Part shown: positions 1-8,282 of the stretch, one piece after another
Numbering within the stretch: the first letter of the stretch is position 1
Layout: the number at the start of each line of letters is the position of its first letter
Source of the DNA: Pectobacterium araliae
Lineage (GTDB): Bacteria > Pseudomonadota > Gammaproteobacteria > Enterobacterales > Enterobacteriaceae
Length of the DNA: 64,000 nucleotides
Assembly (NCBI RefSeq): GCF_037076465.1
Contig: NZ_AP028908.1
Coordinates: 1,364,001 to 1,428,000, forward strand
Direction of reading: 5' to 3'
The notes under the pieces: model-generated
What the model was told of the DNA's origin: nothing
What the model saw: the letters and a program-made list of their open reading frames with translations, nothing else
Databases searched by the model: none
Translations under genes and position numbers: made by a program

Positions 1-107
1 CAACTGGGAAAAATTCTAAGCGTCGTTTTAGCCTGAGATAGCGAGTTTACTCTTGGGTGAATGTTCAGGCGGTGTCAGAAATGGCGCCGCACAAGATGTG
101 ATGCTAT

Positions 108-133
108 GTTATATAAATGCTGCGTTATATAAA
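108..133. repeat. Short direct repeat in AT-rich leader
   Basis: The 10-mer gttatataaa occurs at 108-117 and again at 124-133, a 16-base period, between ybfE and the left edge. In E. coli fldA lies immediately downstream of ybfE on the same strand, so this AT-rich stretch may hold its promoter; that gene is outside the window. No protein-coding frame is visible in positions 1-162. Confidence 0.4.
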
Positions 134-162
134 CACCGCGTATAACTATCGGGTTACGCCAA

Positions 163-444
163 TCAGGACTGCTGTTCGGCCAACTGCGCGAGCAGCATCT
201 CTTCAATCAATTCACTGCGGCTAATGTTCCGCTGTTCAGCAAGGCTGTTCAGGATATCGACAGCGTCGCTATTAATCTTTAATTCGACACGGCGCAAGCC
301 ACGCACTTTATCGCGACGTAGTTGATTACGCTTGTTAATTCTTAGTTGTTCGTCACGTGTGAGCGGATTGGTCTTGGGGCGGCCCGGACGACGCTCATCT
401 GCGAACAGATCCAGTGTAGTACGATCCGTTTGTTCTTTTGCCAT
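163..444 (-). CDS. ybfE: YbfE family LexA-regulated ribbon-helix-helix protein
   Basis: A 93-residue basic protein close in length to E. coli YbfE (97 aa). The N-terminal half is rich in Arg/Lys with the stretch RRPGRPKTNP. The C-terminal half (about residues 50-88) has the pattern of a ribbon-helix-helix DNA-binding fold, a beta strand RRVELKINSDAV followed by two helices including ISRSELIEEML. The family is described as SOS-regulated in E. coli. I saw no perfect CTG-N10-CAG LexA box in the 290 bases upstream here, so regulation by LexA is unproven. Its molecular role is unknown. It reads leftward in the same direction as the next gene upstream, ybfF, and by synteny would precede fldA. Confidence 0.85.
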   Translation of the reverse strand: MAKEQTDRTTLDLFADERRPGRPKTNPLTRDEQLRINKRNQLRRDKVRGLRRVELKINSDAVDILNSLAEQRNISRSELIEEMLLAQLAEQQS

Positions 445-736
445 AAGTAATGATACTGCAAGGTATTCGGATCAAAATACACCGAGCTGCCCGTTCCGTC
501 CTACAGATAAAATCGATGCCTACTCTCACTCTGCAATAGAATTGTCAGGGCGCGGTTTGGCTATCTGTTGAACATGCTGGGAAATTACGCGTGCACTTTG
601 ATGAAGTGGTTACAATGACTTGTGGCTGAATCAGCCGTCCCTCTACTGCGAGCGCCATCATACCCTAGCCGCACTGGCGGCGACAACGGTTAACTGCCCC
701 TGTTGCCATGAATCCGCCTGTGTGAGTATGGTCTGG

Positions 737-1516
737 TTAATTCATGTCCAGAAAACGGTGGATAGCGCGCAAAACCGCATCGGGTTTTTCTGAGTGAACC
801 CAGTGACCTGCTCCGCTGACAACATGCGCCCGCGCAGACGGGAACTGACGCAGCAGTGAATCGCGGTAGCGATCGTCCAGATAGGGGGAATCGCCGCCGC
901 GAATGAACAATATTGGCCCTTGCCAGGCCGGAACCTCTTGCCAGCCAACAATGTTTTCGTACTCATCCCACAAGACCGGTACGTTAAAACGCCATTCTCC
1001 CTGCTGGAAGGATTTCAGCAAAAACTGAATCACGCCTTCTTCTTTTATGTGTTGGCGCATGAGTGCTGTCGCTTCGGTTCGTGATGTCAGGCCCGCTTCC
1101 GTTACAGCACGTAGTGCGGCGAAAATGGTGTCGTGGCGGCGCACGTGATAATCCACTGGCGCGATATCAATCGCGACCAGCTTGTCCAGTCGTTCGGGAA
1201 TGAGCGCGCTGAGCGCCATGGCGACTTTTCCACCCATCGAATGACCAATCACGATAGCGCGTTCGATATGCAGCTCATCTAACAGTGCCAACACATCCTC
1301 CGCCATGGCGGGGTAGTTCATCTGTGATGAGCGTGGTGATAAACCGTGGTTACGTAAATCGATTTGCAGGATGTCATGCGTATTTTGCAAATCCCGCCCT
1401 AATACACCAAGGTTATCGAGTGTGCCAAACAGGCCATGAATCAGGACAACAGGACGTTTATCTGTGGGCTGGTGCGCATAAAGCCTACGATGATTCAATT
1501 TCATGGTGAAGTTCAT
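737..1516 (-). CDS. ybfF: YbfF esterase, alpha/beta hydrolase
   Basis: A cytoplasmic alpha/beta-hydrolase-fold esterase. The lipase-like oxyanion region VLIHGLFG is near residue 23, the nucleophile elbow GHSMGG places the catalytic Ser at residue 93, and the catalytic His lies in GAGHWVHSEKP near the C-terminus. The E. coli protein is 254 aa and starts at MKLN, equivalent to the internal ATG at 1504, so that start (256 aa minus one) is as likely as the one given; neither has a strong ribosome site. Family members hydrolyse acyl-CoA and short-chain esters in vitro, and the physiological substrate is unknown. The gene is divergent from seqA across a 271-base gap. Confidence 0.92.
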   Translation of the reverse strand: MNFTMKLNHRRLYAHQPTDKRPVVLIHGLFGTLDNLGVLGRDLQNTHDILQIDLRNHGLSPRSSQMNYPAMAEDVLALLDELHIERAIVIGHSMGGKVAMALSALIPERLDKLVAIDIAPVDYHVRRHDTIFAALRAVTEAGLTSRTEATALMRQHIKEEGVIQFLLKSFQQGEWRFNVPVLWDEYENIVGWQEVPAWQGPILFIRGGDSPYLDDRYRDSLLRQFPSARAHVVSGAGHWVHSEKPDAVLRAIHRFLDMN

Positions 1517-1787
1517 TCAGAGAGACATGGGCTTAGGGTATCATGACTTTAGAAGCAATGTTGTCACTGAAGGAATGGTAAGGGACACGTATAGCTACTT
1601 GAATGGATGTGAAAGGCATTGGGGCATCGTCTGACTTTTGGTATTGTCCCGTTATGCCGCTGTTCGATAATGTTTGAACGCCTGTATAATCCTTTTGATT
1701 TGAGTCATCTACCCATCGATGTCGGGTTGCAGAAGAAAACGTCTCTGTAATTTGCACGATAATGGGTAAAAACAGCACTGGATAAAG

Positions 1788-2318
1788 ATGAAAACTATTG
1801 AAGTCGACGAAGAGCTTTATCGTTATATTGCCAGCCACACACAGCATATCGGTGAGAGCGCATCGGATATTTTACGGCGCATGCTGAAATTTACTGCTGG
1901 GCAGCCAGTCACCACGCCAGCGGTAGAGGCAACGGCAACGTCTCAGCCCGCCGCTGCGCCAAGCCCGCGCGATCGGGTACGAACCCTTCGTGAACTGCTG
2001 CTGTCGGATGAATACGCCGAACAGAATAAGGCCATTAATCGCTTTATGCTGGTTCTGTGCACGTTATATACCCTATCGCCGCAGGAATTTGCTTCTGCGA
2101 CGGAATCGCTCCATGGCCGTACCCGAGTCTATTTCGCGGGCGACCAACAAACATTGCTTCAGCATGGCACACATACAAAGCCTAAACATATTCCAGGCAC
2201 GCCATACTGGGTGATTACCAATACGAATACCGGTCGTAAACGCAGCATGGTTGAGCACATCATGTTGACGATGCAGTTCCCTGCGGAACTGACAGAAAAA
2301 GTGTGCGGAACCATCTAA
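1788..2318 (+). CDS. seqA: Replication initiation sequestration protein SeqA
   Basis: A 176-residue protein (E. coli SeqA 181 aa) that binds hemimethylated GATC sites behind replication forks and at oriC, delaying re-initiation and helping to organise the nucleoid. The N-terminal multimerisation segment starts MKTIEVDEELYRYIASHTQ and runs to about residue 35. A low-complexity Ala/Pro/Thr linker spans about residues 40-62. The rest is the C-terminal DNA-binding domain, with NTGRKRSMVEHIM near its end. As in E. coli, seqA is followed by pgm on the same strand, here with a 126-base gap containing a dispersed repeat, and co-transcription is likely. Confidence 0.97.
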   Translation: MKTIEVDEELYRYIASHTQHIGESASDILRRMLKFTAGQPVTTPAVEATATSQPAAAPSPRDRVRTLRELLLSDEYAEQNKAINRFMLVLCTLYTLSPQEFASATESLHGRTRVYFAGDQQTLLQHGTHTKPKHIPGTPYWVITNTNTGRKRSMVEHIMLTMQFPAELTEKVCGTI

Positions 2319-2339
2319 TCATCTATCTATTCCCTAAAT

Positions 2340-2394
2340 CATTCGAGTTGCGTGAAGCCAACGCACAGGCAGTTCGAAGAATGAGGGGAATAAC
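2340..2394. repeat. Dispersed intergenic repeat, copy 1
   Basis: A degenerate imperfect inverted repeat between seqA and pgm with the core gccaacgcacaggcag, flanked by arms resembling cattcgagttgc and its reverse complement. The same core (gccaacgcaca, one mismatch, then gcag) recurs upstream of ybgA at 5752-5799. Similar sequences are common between genes of Pectobacterium-type genomes, as far as I recall. It probably forms an RNA stem-loop. Confidence 0.6.
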
Positions 2395-2444
2395 ATTAAC
2401 CACTTATCTAACTACACTAACTACAGCGTTAGGGAGAAGCGCCA

Positions 2445-4088
2445 ATGGCTAATCACCCAAGGGCCGGACAGCCTGCCCGGCAGAGCGATTTGATTAATGT
2501 GGCACAGTTAACGTCACAATATTATGTGCTGCGCCCAGAAGTCGGCAACACAGCGCACGCGGTGAAATTCGGTACGTCTGGCCATCGCGGTAGCGCGGGG
2601 CGTCATAGCTTTAATGAACCGCACATTCTGGCAATTGCGCAGGCGATTGCTGAAGAGCGTAAAAAGCAAGGCATCAGCGGCCCGTGCTATGTAGGTAAAG
2701 ACACGCATGCGCTCTCTGAGCCTGCATTTATTTCCGTGCTGGAAGTGTTGGCTGCCAACGGCGTGGATGTGATCGTTCAGTTGGATAATGGGTTTACCCC
2801 AACGCCAGCGGTGTCTAACGCGATTCTGGTTCACAATCGTCAGGGGGGGGCGCTGGCGGACGGCATTGTAATTACGCCGTCCCACAACCCGCCGGAAGAT
2901 GGCGGCATCAAATATAATCCGCCGAACGGTGGCCCGGCAGACACCAACTTGACCAGCGTGATTGAGACGCGCGCGAATGCGTTGCTGGCAGATGAACTGC
3001 GTGATGTGAAGCGCATCACGCTGGATCAGGCCTTGAAAAGCGGACACGTCCACGAGCAGGATCTGGTTCAGACTTATGTAGAAGGTCTCGCGAGCGTAGT
3101 GGATATGGCGGCGATTCAACGCGCGGGTCTGAAACTGGGCGTTGATCCGCTGGGTGGTTCCGGTATTGCCTACTGGCAGCGCATTGCAGAACACTACAAG
3201 CTGGATCTCACGCTGGTTAATGACGCTGTCGATCAAACATTCCGCTTTATGTCGCTGGATCACGACGGCGTGATCCGTATGGATTGCTCGTCAGAATTCG
3301 CCATGGCCGGGCTGCTGGCGCTGCGTGACAAGTTCGATCTGGCGTTTGCCAATGATCCTGACTATGACCGGCACGGTATTGTCACCCCGGCAGGGCTGAT
3401 GAACCCGAACCACTATCTGGCGGTGGCAATCAACTATCTGTTCCAGCACCGTCCGCAGTGGGGGCAGTCTGTTGCTGTCGGCAAAACGCTGGTATCCAGT
3501 GCGATGATCGATCGCGTCGTGGCTGATTTGGGCCGTAAGTTGGTGGAAGTTCCCGTTGGCTTCAAATGGTTCGTTGACGGTTTGTATGACGGCAGCTTTG
3601 GCTTTGGTGGTGAAGAAAGCGCGGGGGCTTCCTTCCTGCGCTTTGACGGCACGCCGTGGTCGACGGACAAAGATGGCATCATCCTGTGTCTGCTAGCGGC
3701 GGAAATTACGGCCGTGACGGGTAAAAACCCGCAGCAGCACTACGATGAGCTGGCACAGCGCTTTGGCGCACCGAGCTACAACCGTATTCAGGCGTCTGCG
3801 ACGCATGCGCAAAAAGCGGTGCTGTCCAAATTGTCTCCTGAACAGGTGGCAGCCAGCACGCTGGCGGGCGATCCGATTACCGCACGCCTGACTGCTGCTC
3901 CGGGTAATGGAGCGTCGATTGGTGGCCTGAAAGTGATGACGGAGAATGGCTGGTTTGCTGCGCGTCCTTCCGGCACGGAAGAAGCCTACAAGATTTACTG
4001 TGAAAGCTTCCTCGGGGTGGAACACCGCGAGCGCATCGAGAAAGAAGCGGTAGAGATTGTCAGTGCAGTACTCGCAACGGCTAAGTAA
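2445..4088 (+). CDS. pgm: Phosphoglucomutase (alpha-D-glucose specific)
   Basis: A 547-residue phosphohexomutase (E. coli 546 aa) that interconverts glucose 1-phosphate and glucose 6-phosphate, feeding UDP-glucose, LPS, glycogen and osmoregulated glucan synthesis. The catalytic phosphoserine is Ser146 in the motif TPSHNPP, the metal-binding loop is DPDYDRHG (about residue 305), the sugar-binding loop is GGEESAG (about residue 390), and the phosphate-binding loop RPSGTEE lies near the C-terminus. The start ATG follows a clear agggagaagc ribosome site. The gene ends at a strong hairpin terminator. Confidence 0.97.
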   Translation: MANHPRAGQPARQSDLINVAQLTSQYYVLRPEVGNTAHAVKFGTSGHRGSAGRHSFNEPHILAIAQAIAEERKKQGISGPCYVGKDTHALSEPAFISVLEVLAANGVDVIVQLDNGFTPTPAVSNAILVHNRQGGALADGIVITPSHNPPEDGGIKYNPPNGGPADTNLTSVIETRANALLADELRDVKRITLDQALKSGHVHEQDLVQTYVEGLASVVDMAAIQRAGLKLGVDPLGGSGIAYWQRIAEHYKLDLTLVNDAVDQTFRFMSLDHDGVIRMDCSSEFAMAGLLALRDKFDLAFANDPDYDRHGIVTPAGLMNPNHYLAVAINYLFQHRPQWGQSVAVGKTLVSSAMIDRVVADLGRKLVEVPVGFKWFVDGLYDGSFGFGGEESAGASFLRFDGTPWSTDKDGIILCLLAAEITAVTGKNPQQHYDELAQRFGAPSYNRIQASATHAQKAVLSKLSPEQVAASTLAGDPITARLTAAPGNGASIGGLKVMTENGWFAARPSGTEEAYKIYCESFLGVEHRERIEKEAVEIVSAVLATAK

Positions 4089-4091
4089 GTG

Positions 4092-4119
4092 AAAAGGGCG
4101 CTGCTTGCAGCGCCCTTTT
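4092..4119. terminator. Rho-independent terminator after pgm
   Basis: A perfect 12-bp stem (aaaagggcgctg with cagcgccctttt) around a 4-base loop cttg, starting three bases past the pgm stop. The symmetrical A and T runs make it usable from both strands, so it may also terminate the leftward DMT gene. Confidence 0.9.
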
Positions 4120-4151
4120 AATCTTGTGCAGCGATAAAACGTAGACTGTAT

Positions 4152-4580
4152 TTATCCCAAGGCAACAAGTAACGCTCCCACAGAAATCAGTGCCACACCG
4201 GCTCCTGCCATCAGCGAAATTTTTTCTCCCAGCAGTATGACTGCCAGCACGACGGCGAAGACCACGCTGAGCTTATCGATCGGTGCGACCTGTGCGACGT
4301 TGCCGTTCTTCAACGCGACAAAGTAAAACAGCCACGATAGCGCTCCCGCGACGCCGCTAAGTACAATGAACAACAGCGCTTTCTTATTCGCGATAACTTC
4401 ACCGACCAGCGTCAGCTTACCTTGCGCGACCACGACACCCACCAGAAAAAGTGCCATGATGACGGCACGAATCGCGGTCGCGGTATTGGCGTCCAAATTT
4501 TGCAGACCGATCTTGCCAAATATTGCGACCATCGCGGCACATACCGCGGACAACAATGCATAAATTAACCAACTACTCAT
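4152..4580 (-). CDS. Small EamA/DMT-family membrane protein
   Basis: A 142-residue integral membrane protein with about five hydrophobic helices, matching the length of single-domain members of the EamA drug/metabolite transporter superfamily. The N-terminus WLIYALLSAVCAAMVAIFGK and the later LSWLFYFVALKNGNVAQVAP segment are typical of the family. I chose the ATG at 4580 because it begins the first membrane helix and has an AGGA about ten bases upstream; a longer start at 4640 adds an implausible hydrophilic leader. The substrate is unknown. In E. coli this slot between pgm and kdpE holds speF and potE instead. Confidence 0.8.
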   Translation of the reverse strand: MSSWLIYALLSAVCAAMVAIFGKIGLQNLDANTATAIRAVIMALFLVGVVVAQGKLTLVGEVIANKKALLFIVLSGVAGALSWLFYFVALKNGNVAQVAPIDKLSVVFAVVLAVILLGEKISLMAGAGVALISVGALLVALG

Positions 4581-4662
4581 GACGACGGATTCCTGAAGAA
4601 AAGGCAGGCGCGTGCAGCGGGAGGGATCCTCCACGGGCATAGCCTGATACAGGAAGATGATT

Positions 4663-4824
4663 TTACGGCATAAATCGATAACCGATAGCGGTTTCAGTCA
4701 AGAGATGGCACGGTCTTGCCGGGGTGGCGCTTTCCAGCTTCTGGCGCAGATGCCCCATATAAATACGCAAATAGTGGCTGTGCTCGACGGCGTTTGGCCC
4801 CCAGACCTGGGTCAGCAGTTGGCC
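4663..4824 (-). pseudogene. kdpE: kdpE remnant, C-terminal DNA-binding tail
   Basis: Read leftward, this frame encodes about 53 residues: QLLTQVWGPNAVEHSHY followed by LRIYMGHLRQKLE and ending ETAIGYRFMP then stop. This is the winged-helix C-terminus of KdpE, the response regulator of the potassium-responsive kdpFABC operon. The receiver domain and everything 5-prime are missing; the frame is joined directly to a kdpB-like segment at about 4822-4827. It cannot encode a working regulator. The position between pgm and ybfA is exactly where E. coli carries kdpFABCDE. Confidence 0.88.
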
Positions 4825-4981
4825 CCAACATCCGGCTCATCCCCGCCACGCCGATTTCAGATAGCATGGTCGGGATCAGACAGACGAACAGGCCGCCTGA
4901 GACGATGCTAAGCGTCACAACACACTTCCAGAACAAAATAGACAACGTCAGGGTAGGAAAACGCAGGAAAAGAAGGTGCAA
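4825..4981 (-). pseudogene. kdpB: kdpB remnant, internal fragment
   Basis: Read leftward, the segment [20 protein letters not shown] then MLG matches the KdpB P-type ATPase around the conserved [24 protein letters not shown]-type membrane region just before the DKTG phosphorylation site. The upstream part (TLTLSILFW) is only loosely KdpB-like, so the fragment is decayed. The DKTG motif, kdpC, kdpD and most of kdpE are absent. The reading frame changes at the junction with the kdpE tail, so no fused product is expected to make sense. Confidence 0.8.
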
Positions 4982-5324
4982 ATTTCCCGTCTGTGGGCGT
5001 AAAAAAAGTATAAAAATGGGATGAAAAGTAGGCGTTGTGGCGTCAGCAAAGCTGAAGGCAGCGAGAAGAGAACATTAAAGGAGAGGGAATAGAGTGATCC
5101 AATCTAAAAACCATAAATTAACTAATGTTAAGTTTATTTTTAACGTTACTGTAACTTAATGACGTGATGACGAAAATAATTGGCGATTATTTCATCTTTT
5201 ACTGGTCAGATGAGTAGTAAGCTTTCAGGAAAAGCGGTAAAATTTTAACCAATATCACAGTTCTTATTTTATCGTTATGAAAAGCACCGCTGAACAAGGG
5301 GGCTTATCCCAGAGGAGGATCGTT
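4982..5324. other. AT-rich gap between kdp remnant and ybfA
   Basis: No convincing gene is present. The stretch contains AT-rich sequence around 5110-5160 with several near-repeats of gttaa/ttaac, and presumably the ybfA promoter. In E. coli the divergent kdpF promoter lies here; no kdpF or kdpA coding sequence is recognisable. A 20-codon frame beginning with GTG at 5094 has a purine-rich site in front of it but no recognisable content. Confidence 0.6.
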
Positions 5325-5531
5325 ATGTCGCTTTATACTACTTATCCCTTGCACCGTATTCTCCTGCGTCGCGCCGCCGTGGTTGCTATTGGTGTGCTGG
5401 CATTACCAGTGATGCTGTTCCGCCGCGATCGGGCACGTTTTTACAGCTATTTACACCGTGTCTGGCTGAAAACCAGCGATAAGCCGGTATGGATGGCGCA
5501 ATCCGAAGCCGCCGCCTGCGATTTCTATTAA
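5325..5531 (+). CDS. ybfA: YbfA family small membrane protein
   Basis: A 68-residue protein, the same length as E. coli YbfA, and clearly the same family from the C-terminal half ([20 protein letters not shown]) and the final DFY. A single hydrophobic helix [14 protein letters not shown] sits at about residues 15-30. I chose the ATG at 5325 because of the agaggagg ribosome site just upstream and the exact length match; an in-frame ATG at 5277 would add 16 poorly conserved residues. Function is unknown. Confidence 0.88.
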   Translation: MSLYTTYPLHRILLRRAAVVAIGVLALPVMLFRRDRARFYSYLHRVWLKTSDKPVWMAQSEAAACDFY

Positions 5532-5551
5532 GGCCAACGTCTAAGGTCTCT

Positions 5552-5585
5552 CGTGTTTATCTGCTCTCTCTGGCGGATAAACACG
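5552..5585. terminator. Hairpin after ybfA
   Basis: A 12-bp stem (cgtgtttatctg with cggataaacacg, one G-U pair) and 10-base loop lie 20 bases past the ybfA stop. There is no T run on the + strand, so it may be a weak or Rho-assisted terminator or an mRNA-stabilising end. Confidence 0.5.
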
Positions 5586-5751
5586 AAAAATGAATCGGTG
5601 AAGTCTTGGTTTAAGGATGTTTTGACGCGGTTTACCCTTTTCCCCTCCGGCGGTTCTTCCGTTATTTCTCCCCAATCTTATGATTTATTGCTTTATTCTT
5701 TGCTGTGACTGCACTGAATCGCGGTGAAATCCGCTATGCTGGTCAAGAGGG

Positions 5752-5799
5752 TTTGCAGAATGCCAACGCACATGCAGCTTGAAATATGACGGGTATAAG
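5752..5799. repeat. Dispersed intergenic repeat, copy 2
   Basis: This copy contains gccaacgcacatgcagctt followed by gaaatatgacgggtata, matching copy 1 at 2340-2394 over the core and the following gaa-atga-ggg-ata pattern. It ends nine bases before the ybgA start, so it lies in the ybgA leader. Confidence 0.6.
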
Positions 5800-5807
5800 G
5801 ATAAATC

Positions 5808-6767
5808 ATGACGCTCGAACTCATCCCTGTTGGTATCAGCGCCTGTCTGCTCGGTAATCCCGTGCGGTTTGATGGTGGACACAAGCGTTTGACGTTTGCC
5901 GCTGAACAACTGGCACCCTATTTTCGTTTTGAGCCGGTCTGCCCGGAAATGGCGATTGGTTTACCCGTACCGCGTCCGGCACTCAGACTGGTACGCGAAG
6001 GGGAAAACCACATCACACTACGTGCCAGCAATGGCTCACCGCTGGATGTCACCCAGCAAATGACGGTGTTTTCTGCTGACAAAGTCAGTCAGCTTCAGCA
6101 TTTATGCGGTTATATCGTCTGCGCCAAATCGCCGAGTTGCGGTATGGAACGCGTGAAGGTTTACAATGAAGCACAAAAGGATGCGCGTAAAAGTGGTATC
6201 GGCCTGTTTACGCAGGCGCTGATGCGGCAAATGCCCTGGCTTCCTGTTGAAGAAGACGGCCGCCTGCAAGATCCCGGCTTGCGGGAAAATTTCATTGAGC
6301 GCGTTTATGCGCTGCACGAACTGAATCAGCTATGGCAAAACGGGTTGAGTCGTGGCGCGTTGATTGCCTTTCATAGCCGCTATAAATTATTGCTGCTGGC
6401 GCACTCCCAGCCGGAATACCGCGAACTGGGGCCGTTTGTTGCGGGGATCGATAAGTGGGAATCACTGGAAGACTATATTGTTGAATACCGGATGCGGTTG
6501 ATGAAGCTGCTATCGACACCTGCGACGCGACGTAACCACACCAATGTGCTGATGCATGTACAGGGCTATTTCCGACGTCAGCTAAATACTCAACAGCGGC
6601 AGGAGCTGGCGCAGCTGATCGATCGTTATCGACAGGGCTTGCAGCCGCTACTGGCACCTATCACGTTGCTAAAACATTACATGGCGGAATATCCCGATGC
6701 GTATCTGGCTCAGCAGCGTTACTTTGAGCCGTACCCAGAAGCATTACGCCTGCGTTACGGACACTAG
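5808..6767 (+). CDS. ybgA: TudS-DUF1722 protein, probable tRNA s4U desulfidase
   Basis: A 319-residue two-domain protein. Residues about 5-150 are DUF523/TudS: the conserved cysteines are Cys13 (SACLLG), Cys45 with the acidic Glu47 (CPE), and Cys111 (SPSCG), the set that holds a [4Fe-4S] cluster in TudS desulfidases. Residues about 190-310 are DUF1722 (SRYKLLLLAHSQPEYRELG). E. coli YbgA has only the DUF1722 half, so the fusion is the longer family form. From published work on TudS and TudS-DUF1722 (RudS) enzymes, as I recall it, the likely reaction is removal of sulfur from 4-thiouridine in tRNA. The gene lies 21 bases upstream of phrB, which fits a near-UV response, since s4U is the near-UV target in tRNA. 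The activity is inferred, not shown. Confidence 0.85.
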   Translation: MTLELIPVGISACLLGNPVRFDGGHKRLTFAAEQLAPYFRFEPVCPEMAIGLPVPRPALRLVREGENHITLRASNGSPLDVTQQMTVFSADKVSQLQHLCGYIVCAKSPSCGMERVKVYNEAQKDARKSGIGLFTQALMRQMPWLPVEEDGRLQDPGLRENFIERVYALHELNQLWQNGLSRGALIAFHSRYKLLLLAHSQPEYRELGPFVAGIDKWESLEDYIVEYRMRLMKLLSTPATRRNHTNVLMHVQGYFRRQLNTQQRQELAQLIDRYRQGLQPLLAPITLLKHYMAEYPDAYLAQQRYFEPYPEALRLRYGH

Positions 6768-6788
6768 TTTGACCGCCCGAGGAATTTC

Positions 6789-8282
6789 ATGACCACGCAT
6801 GGAGTTACACATCATGTAGTTACACATGTAGTCTGGCTACGCAATGACCTGCGCGTTACCGATAATCTGGCGCTGTACTCGGCCTGTCAGGATCCGAACG
6901 CGACTGTGCTTGCCGTCTTTATCGCAACGCCTGTGCAGTGGGAAAAGCATGATATGGCACCGCGTCAGGCGGCCTTTCTACTGGAGAACCTGACGCTGGT
7001 GCAGCAGGCACTGGCCGAGAAAGGTATCCCGCTGCATTACCATGAATGTGCTGACTTTGCGGCGTCGGTTGATTGGCTGGTACAGTTTTGTGCGCAGCAG
7101 CAGGCCACCGATCTTTTCTACAATTATCAGTATGAAATCAACGAGCACCTGCGTGATAAGCAGGTGAAAGAGCGACTGACGGATAGTGTGGTTTGCCATG
7201 GTTATCATGACAGCCTGTTGCTGCCGCCGGGTAGCGTGCTGACGGGCAACGGCGAGATGTATAAAGTATTTACGCCCTTTCGTCAGGCCTTTATCAAACG
7301 CTTGCTGGAGGCCGATGTTACGTGCGTACCGGCACCGAACGTGCGCGGTGAGCCGATCGATAACACAATGGCACTGACGCCGTTCAGCTATCCGCAGCGC
7401 GAGGTGGATCGCGACGATTTCCCCTGTGGCGAACGTGTGGCATTGCAGCAGTTACGCCGTTTTTGCCGTGAGCAGGTGCAGGATTACGACCAGCAGCGGG
7501 ATTTCCCTTCATTGCCCGGCACCAGCAAACTGTCTCCGTATCTGGCGCTTGGGGTTGTATCGCCGCGCCAATGTTTTAATCGCCTACGCACCGAATGCCC
7601 AGAGATGCAGGAACGACGCGAGGGCGGAGCATTCATCTGGTTTAGTGAGCTGGTCTGGCGTGAATTTTACCGCCATCTGATCGTGTCCTGGCCGCAGTTG
7701 TGTAAACACCGACCGTTCACCGCGTGGACGCAGTGGGTGAAATGGCGGGAGGCACCGGAGGATTTAGCCGCCTGGCAACAGGGAAACACGGGCTATCCCA
7801 TTGTGGATGCAGCGATGCGTCAACTGAATGCAACGGGGTGGATGCATAATCGACTGCGTATGATTTGCGCCAGCTTTCTCGTCAAAGATTTACTGATAGA
7901 TTGGCGTGAAGGCGAACGCTACTTTATGTCGCAATTACTGGATGGCGATCTGGCGGCGAATAACGGCGGCTGGCAGTGGGCGGCGTCGACGGGCACCGAT
8001 GCTGCACCTTATTTTCGTATTTTCAATCCGACAACCCAGGGCGAGCGCTTCGATCCCGAGGGTCGGTTTATTCGTCGCTGGCTACCTGAGCTGGCTGCGG
8101 TGCCGGATAAAGACATTCACCAGCCCCATCGGTGGGTCGACAAACACCATCATCAACTAAACTATCCGCTGCCGATCGTCGATCACAAAACCGCCCGTCA
8201 GAGCACGCTGGCGGCGTTTGAAGCGGCAAAAAATATCGGTATGGCGGATAACGATCAGGAAGAGAAAAGTAAGTATGCGTAA
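6789..8282 (+). CDS. phrB: Deoxyribodipyrimidine photolyase
   Basis: A 497-residue class I CPD photolyase (E. coli 472 aa) that uses blue light to split pyrimidine dimers. The N-terminal antenna domain begins VVWLRNDLRVTDNLAL, and the C-terminal FAD domain has WMHNRLRMICASFLVKDL, DGDLAANNGGWQW and the final RIFNPTTQGERFDPEG region. The chosen ATG follows gaggaattt. It gives an N-terminal extension MTTHGVTHHVVTH with a small internal repeat (gttacacat twice) relative to E. coli MTTHLVW. It overlaps ybgI by 8 bases and follows ybgA closely, so the three form one transcription unit. Confidence 0.96.
   Translation: MTTHGVTHHVVTHVVWLRNDLRVTDNLALYSACQDPNATVLAVFIATPVQWEKHDMAPRQAAFLLENLTLVQQALAEKGIPLHYHECADFAASVDWLVQFCAQQQATDLFYNYQYEINEHLRDKQVKERLTDSVVCHGYHDSLLLPPGSVLTGNGEMYKVFTPFRQAFIKRLLEADVTCVPAPNVRGEPIDNTMALTPFSYPQREVDRDDFPCGERVALQQLRRFCREQVQDYDQQRDFPSLPGTSKLSPYLALGVVSPRQCFNRLRTECPEMQERREGGAFIWFSELVWREFYRHLIVSWPQLCKHRPFTAWTQWVKWREAPEDLAAWQQGNTGYPIVDAAMRQLNATGWMHNRLRMICASFLVKDLLIDWREGERYFMSQLLDGDLAANNGGWQWAASTGTDAAPYFRIFNPTTQGERFDPEGRFIRRWLPELAAVPDKDIHQPHRWVDKHHHQLNYPLPIVDHKTARQSTLAAFEAAKNIGMADNDQEEKSKYA

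Noticed and set aside
445..560. LexA box upstream of ybfE
   Set aside because: Only CTG...CAG pairs with wrong spacing (12 and 14 bases) were found; no CTG-N10-CAG.
2514..3263. 249-codon minus-strand frame inside pgm
   Set aside because: Antisense of a clear phosphoglucomutase gene with conserved motifs; no ribosome site or recognisable content.
4657..5024. Overlapping + strand frames opposite the kdp remnant
   Set aside because: They are antisense to the KdpE/KdpB fragments, which give clear family matches on the minus strand.
5094..5160. Short GTG-started frame with a purine-rich site upstream of ybfA
   Set aside because: Only about 20 codons, no recognisable peptide, in AT-rich intergenic DNA next to a decayed locus.
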